DNA of 64,000 nucleotides from Ampullaceana balthica (taxonomy: Eukaryota; Mollusca; Gastropoda; Lymnaeidae): positions 310,001 to 374,000 of the forward strand of contig CALYLW010000571.1 in the NCBI GenBank assembly GCA_944989445.1, in the 5' to 3' direction. The translations under genes were made by a program, and so were the position numbers. The notes beneath the pieces were generated by a model. It ran no database searches, was not told the DNA's origin, and saw only the letters and a program-made list of their open reading frames with translations. Each line of letters starts with the position of its first letter. Within the stretch, counting starts at the first letter, position 1. Of the stretch, positions 56,893-64,000 are shown piece by piece.

Positions 56893-57970
56893 GGGCATTG
56901 TGTGAGAAATTTTAGACACCCCCCCCCTGTCTATCTCTCGTTCCGCAAATGAGGACTGGGGACTGTCCATAAAACAGCTTTCTCCACAGGATAGACTCAG
57001 ATAGGGACTCCGGCTACCCCGTAGTGGCATAGCAGAGGAGATGGTGACACCACTGCTGGCTGAATGCTCTGCGGTGATTAAGGATGCGGACAAGCCAGGC
57101 AGCACAAGAGACTAGAAGTGCGGAGGAATACATTTATGGTGATGCCCTAATGTAGAAACTCGCCGCAGGAATACGTAACCTTGTTGACTCGACCTTCAAA
57201 TGAGAATGACACATATTTAGATTTCTAAACACGTTTGAATGTGTTCAAATTTGTTTTAAAATGAATTTTAAAAAATAAATAAATAATAGTACCGTTGTAC
57301 TTCTTGTGACATAAATACAAAGGTTAACAAATCATAAAGAATGTTGTAACCCATTTTATATGTTGTCACTGTTGAACTGAGTATTTAAACAATTTGGACG
57401 TGTCACACGGCGTGGCCGTATTTCTCGATTAAAATTAACAGTGACAGTAAACACAACAAAAACGTAGTAAAATCAAGTTCGAGTCGTCTTTAGTGATATT
57501 TTATCACATCTGTTATCTCCCTTTAATCTCCACTTCACTAGAGAAACACTCGTAACCATCTCAACTCCCAAGCAGTAAATGAAATCATTCATAATGAGTC
57601 CCAAAAGTTCGTTCTAACACGAAGTAGGATTCTCTCAACACTTTTCTGTTTTTACTCATGTGTTTGGTATATTTCTATACATTCATTCAATCACAATAGG
57701 CTTTCCATCAGTCAAAATCATTTTTTAAACAGCTAACACTCACAACAGTAATTTCAATACCTTAGACAGTAACCAAATGTGTGCTGAGTATATTCAATGG
57801 TACGATATCTAAATGTTTCAATTGAAAGAATATCAGTTTTCATTCACTTTATCGATACGTTCGTCCAGGTTCTCTCTCCTTGTTGTTTGTCGATAACCTG
57901 ATTACCTGTTATAAATTAACCACGCTTAGACCAAATCGTTTAGCCGCTTTCTGAAAACGTCTTTTTCTTT
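56893..57970. other. Spacer or intron upstream of the membrane-protein exon
   Basis: No gene recognised. There is a C-run near 56920 and otherwise AT-rich DNA. Confidence 0.5.
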
Positions 57971-57978
57971 CTCTAAAG

Positions 57979-58116
57979 GCGGCCCCAGTCCTGCTGGCCA
58001 GCACGTGCACCAACACGGCCCTGAAATGGGCAATCATCAGTGGACTGGTCGGTCTACTCGGAGTGACCGGGGTTCTGGTGGGGCTCCACCTGACAGGAAA
58101 CCTCATACCGGAAGTG
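57979..58116 (+). CDS. Internal exon encoding a transmembrane segment, unrecognised gene
   Basis: Acceptor TTTCTCTAAAG, donor GAAGTG|GTGAGT, 46 codons in phase 0. The product begins AAPVLLASTCTNTALKW and continues into a strongly hydrophobic stretch, AIISGLVGLLGVTGVLVGL, then HLTGNLIPEV. The higher GC content and synonymous-looking third positions support coding. It reads like a single membrane anchor of a type I or II membrane protein. The next compatible exon is 62939-63040. I do not recognise the family, and the flanking exons are not found. Confidence 0.6.
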
Positions 58117-58119
58117 GTG

Positions 58120-59270
58120 AGTGCTTGTCCTTAGATGAGGTACTGTTGGATTTCATTTGTAAATGTTAGCCTCAAGCTAGATTAAGTACAACCTAATAAA
58201 CAACTCTTAATTAATTGTTGTTTGTGTGTGTGTACCATAAGGCTGTTTCAAAGGTTCAATGTTTTCAGTGAACACTTTAGTTCGTTGTTATGAAAGTTTA
58301 CTTTTGCTGTTATAGAATAACTGACTGATTATAATGAGTAATTAATTATTGATAATTCTGATTAAATACTTAGCATCACTGGTGTCAAATTATATACATT
58401 TCTCAATGTATTGACAGAACATTATAAATCATTAATTTAAAAAAACAAACTAAATTTTAAACAGTAGTTGTTAGACGGTCACCATTGCGTCCTTCTGTAG
58501 CGTATTTTAGACTTGGGGGAGAAAATAGAGAAGTAAACAAAAGAGTCTCAGATTGGGTTGAAAAGCAATCAGCTCGTAAACGAAAAATGTGTAACATTTG
58601 ACATCGAACAGATCGTTTAACCAAAAAATGTCAATCTCAATCGTTCAGCGGGCCAGAACTCAAATCAAACATAAGGTTGAGCTAAACAAAATAAAGATCC
58701 AATAAGAGGAAAATTGAAACCTTTTTTAAGCATTAATATAAGTATACATATATTTTTTTGAGTGATATCATTCCAAGAATAAACTTATTTTAAAGCCTAG
58801 ATTTAAAAATATTTTTTCTTAAATTTTGCCTATTTATCAACTAACGCCAAAACGGGAATTTTTAAAATAAATATCCGAGCATTTCTTAATTTCATTTCTA
58901 ATCTTCCAAATAGATCATTGATAACTAGCTAGGTGGCAGTAGAGACGAACATCCAGTAACTGCACAACTATTATTTTAAGCTAGTCTCATCAAAGTGAGT
59001 ACGCAGACAATCTTTGGGCATCGCTGCCTATTAGGGAATTTGATAGGCACTTCATATTGGAAGGTCATTAAGAAGATTTTTGTCTAATATTCTTTATCAG
59101 GACTGATATAAGTGTATGGTGGACAAAACCTCTTTGGCTTTGACATAAGTGTATGCTGGGCCTGATGAGGCACACGGCGTGCGTGATAAACGAACACATA
59201 ACTCCAAGTTGAGTAGAAGAGAATTTATCGGCTTGTCGTGAATCTTCAAATTATCTATTTATAGTATATA
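58120..59270. other. Intron sequence without recognisable features
   Basis: AT-rich, no coding resemblance. Confidence 0.5.
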
Positions 59271-59273
59271 TAT

Positions 59274-60166
59274 CAACGGTGACCAAATTGCGGCTCGTGA
59301 GCTTCATGCGGCTCTTCTGTGTTTAAACTGCGGCTCGCGAACAATTTATTTCGAACAAATGGATGAAGATAATTTGGGGTTGATCTGATTTAAGAAAAAG
59401 CAAGCTTGCTGAATTAAAGTCTAGAAGGTGTCAGCTCCTGACACTACTTTCTGCTTTCAGCAAAGAAGGTGTAATTTTAGCTTAGGCAAGTTTTGCCATC
59501 GCTTGGAATATTGCTCGTGCTAAACAACAGTATTCTGACAGAACTTTACGCCACAACTACAAACGACCAACCAGATTGAAGGAATCTTTCTAGTTCAAAG
59601 GCCTCTGAGCAGAACATAACAATTAATGTTGTCTGTTGTAAATTACAAGTCTATACGCAGTGTGCTTCTATTCACAAAGTTTACATATTTAAATATTTGT
59701 TAATTTTTAAACTATATGATTTGCTACACCCACTCTCTCCTTTCCTATATAAGCCCATACTACGTTCTTCTAACAATTGCCCTCTATGGCTCTCTTTGGA
59801 TTACACCGCAGCAAATTTTTTATTTCTTTATATTCGTTTTATTTATGTACTATTTGTTCGTTGAAGGTTCTTTGCCGAAACGTTCGCTGTTTTGATACGT
59901 CCTGTCATACCCTGTTTACATGTTATTCATTTACTAATTTTGTAACTGTAGCGCATATATTTCTTCAACATAGGGTTAGTGCTACAACAATTTGAAAGTT
60001 TAAATCATCAATTTCGGATTTTAAAAAATCATTTAAAAAATATATCACTAACAGAACTTTTCATTGCAACTGGGATCGTGACCAATAGTGCTTTGAGGCG
60101 GCTCTCAACAAGTTTTTGTTTTTATTTTGAAATGGCTCTCAGTTACTACAGGTCTGACCACCCCTG
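59274..60166 (+). mobile_element. Decayed hAT element with GTF2IRD2/ZBED-like transposase scrap
   Basis: The left end is CAACGGTGACCAAATTGCGG, continuing in GGCTC. The right end read inward is CAGGGGTGGTCAGACCTGTA, then AACTGAGAGCC. Both resemble the CAGGGGTGGCCAA-type ends of a common animal hAT family. The flanks GTATATAT and ATTATATA could be decayed duplications. Inside, near 59480-59560, the plus strand encodes FAIAWNIARAKQQYSDR, which matches the AWNIARAK motif of GTF2IRD2-like hAT transposases. Everything else is lost. Confidence 0.7.
59840..59905 (+). ncRNA. Second hammerhead-like motif (degenerate)
   Basis: GAAGGTTCTTTGCCGAAACG is followed by TTCGCTGTTTTGATACGTC. GAAAC at 59877-59881 and ACGTC at 59897-59901 could form an ACG/CGT stem III with C at the cleavage position. 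The CTGATGA part is damaged (CGTTGAAGG). It is a decayed relative of the motif at 10655. Confidence 0.2.
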
Positions 60167-60169
60167 ATT

Positions 60170-62170
60170 ATATATGATTTATATGTGTTCATTACACTTT
60201 GTAACTGGACAAAGACAAAAAAAATACGATTTCAAGATAGGTGTTTGAAATAAGATGACTTGATGCTATAGCTTTTTATAAAAAAATCTACATTCTTACC
60301 TACGGCATGGGTAAAGTGTAAGAAACGTTCATTTTCTTGAGCTTAAAATGAAAATAAAACGAGTGTAGCTCTAAAAATATTTTTCTTTATTTTTTTTTAA
60401 ACTTAAGCTATTTCAATTCTCTACATTTATTTTTGGTAAACTCTTATAAATATGGCTCAGCTTCCTGTCATTTGATGACGTCGTCTCAAGTCAGATGACA
60501 AGCTGGAAGTCACGGTTGACCTAGTTTAGCAAAGTTACGATATCGTGACGTCAAAACAAGGCACTAAATTTAAACCCATGATGATGTTAATATTATTCTC
60601 CTAAAAAAATTGAAATGATGAAACTTCTCAGACATTCACGTAGAATTATCAAATTGTTTTTTTTTCATCGTTTTCAACGTCAAAATACATAACCGACATC
60701 AAAACAAAAGAGAAATCAAGCAAATCAATATGTTTAGATTAATTTGAATCCATTGTCAAGAATTATGCAAATATATTGTATGGATCTGAGTTTCTACCTC
60801 CCGAGCCAATGGTAAAGTTGCATGTTAATCATTTGGTAAATGATTCAATGAAATTGTAATAATTATAATGCATAAGTAATATGTAGGAGCACATGTTGAA
60901 TGCATGCTACGTTATGTGGAACCCGTCTCTATTTCTGATAAACTCAGCTACTCATGTCTTTATCTCATAAAGTTTAATCATTTAGTTTTGAGCTTAAATA
61001 TTCTTTTAAAAAAAGTATGGGATCATATAATAAATATAAATACATTGACGAATGGACGACATGTTACTGTAACGCGCTGACGTTTTATAAACATTAGGTA
61101 ACTCAGGGACGGTAGATGATGACGGAGATGTCAGACACAGAAACATGTCAGATGACGTCACTGTGGGTCACGCAACCATGGGGTCCGTGTCGTCATCTTT
61201 CGGTTATACGACCGAGACGCTATTTTTAGAACACGGCTCTTTTGATTAATGTGGTTGTCCTGTGCACGTTGTTGTCAGACAACTTACAACAGAGTTTACA
61301 AGCTTCTTGTACCGTGGTATAGGACCATGTTCAGCTGTGCAGGTGATGAGAGGCGTGGGGCTCAATGGGTTAATAAATACGATGATTGACATATTAAAAA
61401 ATGACATATGCAAAACAAATACAATGCAAGCTTTATCCTTCTCATTATTAAGGGCTACCAACAATCAATATTTTGTTCATTTTGGCTCCTAATTATTATG
61501 AAAAATAAACATATTTATTAAAAAAAAGTATATATATATATATATATATATTTTATATTGAAAGTCCACAATTATGAACTTCGCTATCCAGCTGCCCAAA
61601 CTTATCTTACTTAATTTATATTAAGAAGAATTTTTAAAAAACAACAACATTAAATGACCTTTAAGTATTTTGTGAAGAATCATGAATAAATTATAGAAAT
61701 CTTGCTTGAACAGGCAAATTCCTGCAGGTTCCACAACTTTTAAGACCACTTAATTTCTCCCATCAAAGGTTATTCGTGGTTTGCTCACGTTATGCCCCAC
61801 TCTCAGTGTTGTTTGGCAATGTTCATTGCCACTTTATATCTTTTCTAAACTCCCTACACCACTTCATTCAAATACTTTGCGCAGGTGTTGGGAACGTATT
61901 GTTATACGGAAAAAAGTATCCATTTATAATAATAATACTAAATTGATAATTTATATGGCGCTGTACCCTAGTAAGAAAATGGGCTAACAGGGCTTTACAT
62001 AAAAATAATAACATAATAACAAGTATTAATGCATTCAATAAACCTTCATATCCAAACAACTACATAAATGACAGTACGGTACACTTAAGCTACGTTTATG
62101 GTTAGGAGAAATGTTGTTTAAATTAATTTTGAAAGCTAAGATTGAAGAGATGTGTCTTTAGTGCAATCTT
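60170..62170. other. Intron sequence with a TA run and an old dispersed repeat
   Basis: A (TA)n run lies at 61529-61550. The block 61940-62160 (containing GGCGCTGTACCCTAG and GGGCTAACAGGGCTTTACAT) looks like a decayed interspersed repeat in front of the SINE. No gene is supported. Confidence 0.45.
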
Positions 62171-62178
62171 GAACGATT

Positions 62179-62450
62179 AGGGGACGCGGTGGTCGAGTGG
62201 CAGCGCACTGGACTGTCGTACCGATGGTCACGGGTTCGAATCCGTGTGAAGGCAAGGGTCCCTGAGTCACCCCTCTCCGAATGGGTACCTAACACTACAT
62301 GTAGTTAGGCGGCTGGGTAATGCGTGGAACCCACAAAGCCGTAGCCTGTGAATGCTGCATCACTTGCCAACAGATCATCTGTCATGGTCTGTGGACGCAA
62401 CTATCTTCTGCATAGAAGGAGCGTCTGTATAGATAAGATAAGATAAGATT
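62179..62450 (+). mobile_element. Full-length tRNA-derived SINE
   Basis: It begins GGGGACGCGGTGGTCGAGTGG, where GGTGGTCGAGTGG (62188-62200) is the polymerase III A box, followed at 62232-62243 by a perfect B box GGGTTCGAATCC. About 190 bp of unrelated body follow, and then a tail ending in (GATAA)n at about 62431-62450. The head resembles tRNA-Ser/Leu. Related partial copies lie at 41970-42195 and 22868-23865. Confidence 0.85.
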
Positions 62451-62938
62451 AAGTATTTGGAATACCGCGAATGTGTAATGTTAGAGAATTCCATTGCATT
62501 AAAGATCATTGCTACTTTATTTTTTTTTGGCTACAGAAATACAATTTAAAAACTTGATATGTTGTTTGGTGGATCAAAGTCAATATAAGAGATAATCATT
62601 TTTGTAGACTTAAGTAATGTCTGCTTAATGTTTTCTAATTTAAAAAAAATGAAAACGCAAACAATGTCAAGAATTAAGTAAATTTATTTCTGAAAACTTT
62701 TGGTACTTCCCTTATTGTAATCATAATCATTTTTAAAAAAGTATTGTATGGAGTCGGCATTTCCTTTTTAGTGATCCCTAATTCAACTGACGTCTAAACC
62801 ATAGTAACCTTTCAAAATCATTATTATCTTGATATTTTCCAATAAAGCGATGCGAATATGACTGAAAGCATTAATTGTTAAAGTTTTATTGCTTTCTCTT
62901 AAAATTCCAATCAATAATTCTCTCAATTTCTCCTACAG

Positions 62939-63040
62939 CAAGACAACAGTTTAAAAATATCATCGTCTTTCAACAACAAATTTCCCGCCAAGACCTACAA
63001 CTCGGGAGCCAACACCATAGGTACAGCTGTCATAGCTGCG
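62939..63040 (+). CDS. Second phase-0 exon of the unrecognised membrane-protein gene
   Basis: Acceptor TTTCTCCTACAG, donor GCTGCG|GTAAGT, 34 codons. It encodes QDNSLKISSSFNNKFP and then AKTYNSGANTIGTAVIAA. Both its ends are in phase 0, matching the exon at 57979-58116, so together they add 80 codons with a 4.8-kb intron between them. This would be the stem region after the membrane anchor. The gene probably continues beyond the window's right edge. Confidence 0.55.
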
Positions 63041-63299
63041 GTAAGTTCGATGACACTAGTCCGATGTAGCAACTGAAACTCAGAAAAATGCTTAACTGGG
63101 TTCTCTGGGGTTTTGTAGGATTTTTGTAATTTTTTTAGACATTATATTGCCTTTTTTAAACAATGGCTCTCTATTTTTACATTACACGGTTTCATATGCC
63201 ACCCGTTTAAAAAAATGCTACTGAATCAGGAAGAAGGAAAAAAAAAGATAACATTCTTTAATTATTATTAACTCGGGGCAAGGACCCGGCTTTCCCGGG

Positions 63300-63560
63300 T
63301 TTAAGATAAGGTTTCCTGTAGAAGCGTACAGTACTGTTTATTTCCATTCAATAAAGGGTAAATTTAACTTAAAGCAATGTGATAGACAACATTTTTGGCA
63401 GTTCCATTTGGAGTGTGTACAAATTTTTTTTCCTCTTTGCCAACTCTGGAGCAGGCCACATACAACTGTCCATGAGAAAAGCATGGTGTCTGCAAGTCTA
63501 TACCAGCAATCCCAAGAGACTGAGTGATAATTTATATAATTTGTTTACCTGTTACCATCG
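63300..63560 (-). pseudogene. Helitron-type PIF1 helicase C-terminal fragment
   Basis: The minus strand encodes SLGIAGIDLQTPCFSHGQLYVACSRVGKE, then a frame change and KNLYTLQMELPKMLSIT. That is the end of a PIF1-like helicase as carried by animal Helitrons (compare PQPVFSHRQLYVAFSRVR in the 44-46 kb copy). A hairpin, ACCCGGGAAAGCCGGGT, lies at about 63285-63301 downstream on that strand and may mark the element's 3' region, but no CTRR end is evident. The upstream part lies beyond 63560 or outside the window. Confidence 0.7.
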
Positions 63561-64000
63561 CCAAATGATACTTAACAACCACAGAAAGATTCATGCTTCT
63601 ACCTACACGGACCCCAGTATCTTATATATATGGAACGAAACCTGTTTAAGAAATTTTCCCATGTAATTTTGTGTATGTGTAACAAATTTCACGTTATTTG
63701 GTTGTATGGATCTTGAGTTATTAGGGAACAGACAATCACACAACAAATGCGTCTTATATGTATAACATTTGGGCCCCGGCCCCCCAGTTAGTGATTTTTT
63801 TTCGACTGCTACCATCACGGGAGGGTACTCAACAACTTTCCAAAGTTCATGTTTCTACCTACAAAGAAAGATAAGGAATAAGTGTTGATTCAGTTTTATA
63901 TAGCCCATATAAGGGGAAAAAAGGTTTTTGGGCCCCCTGCCACCCATGAGGGAGATTGTTTTAAATTATTTTTCGACAATTATCGTCATAAGAGTGTATT
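63545..64000. repeat. Diverged long tandem repeat at the right edge
   Basis: ACCATCGCC/ACCATCACG followed by TACTTAACAACC/TACTCAACAACT and TTCATG-TTCTACCTAC recurs about 257 bp apart (63553 and 63810). A third start (ATCGTCATAAGAGTG) appears near 63980. GGGCCCC-rich segments recur at 63770 and 63930. It is probably internal to the Helitron fragment. Confidence 0.5.

Overview
This is nuclear DNA of a metazoan, most likely a mollusc and plausibly a gastropod. It is AT-rich, has multi-exon genes with GT-AG introns and very long non-coding stretches, and is crowded with minisatellites, tRNA-derived SINEs and decayed eukaryotic transposons (hAT, piggyBac, PIF1-type Helitron, non-LTR retrotransposons). 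There are no operons or bacterial-style genes and no true rRNA or tRNA gene. The lineage call is an inference from repeat style and protein flavour.

The one well-supported host gene is on the + strand at 29812-49166. Ten exons (29812-29875, 37115-37285, 37494-37725, 38104-38197, 38415-38597, 40494-40644, 41308-41435, 42586-43285, 47071-47284, 48293-49166) join with compatible phases into 2811 nt, that is 936 codons plus a stop. The product has a signal peptide, a Reeler-like domain, two CC-X(8-9)-C units like those of ECM1 and albumin, a long charged Ser/Arg/Glu-rich linker with an internal repeat, a cysteine module of anaphylatoxin/fibulin type (CC...C...C...CC), and a tail that is acidic and then strongly basic. 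It looks like a secreted extracellular-matrix or defence protein of unusual domain order. Exon 5 can also run into a stop followed at once by AATAAA, which suggests a short isoform. Two phase-0 exons at 57979-58116 and 62939-63040 belong to a second, unrecognised membrane-protein gene whose other exons are not identified here.

Layout: 1-9.5 kb is largely empty AT-rich DNA with a Helitron 3' end near 5.85 kb. 9.5-16.4 kb holds minisatellites, including a 3.9-kb array of 23-bp units with a G-rich tract just before it. 17.0-17.6 kb is a LINE RNase H remnant. 20-28.3 kb is mainly further tandem repeats, one of which grew inside a SINE. 28.3-28.8 kb is a non-autonomous Helitron. The gene follows; its intron 1 carries an entire hAT element (30216-33512, 8-bp target duplication) and a LINE 3' end, and its intron 8 carries a Helitron with both termini (43744-46906). 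53.4-56.9 kb is a decayed piggyBac with a 188-bp hAT MITE inside its right end. 59.3-60.2 kb is another hAT remnant, 62.2-62.45 kb a tRNA-derived SINE, and 63.3-64 kb the C-terminal end of another Helitron helicase.

The genes do not form a pathway. The main story is one mosaic secreted-protein gene whose introns have absorbed several generations of nested transposons.
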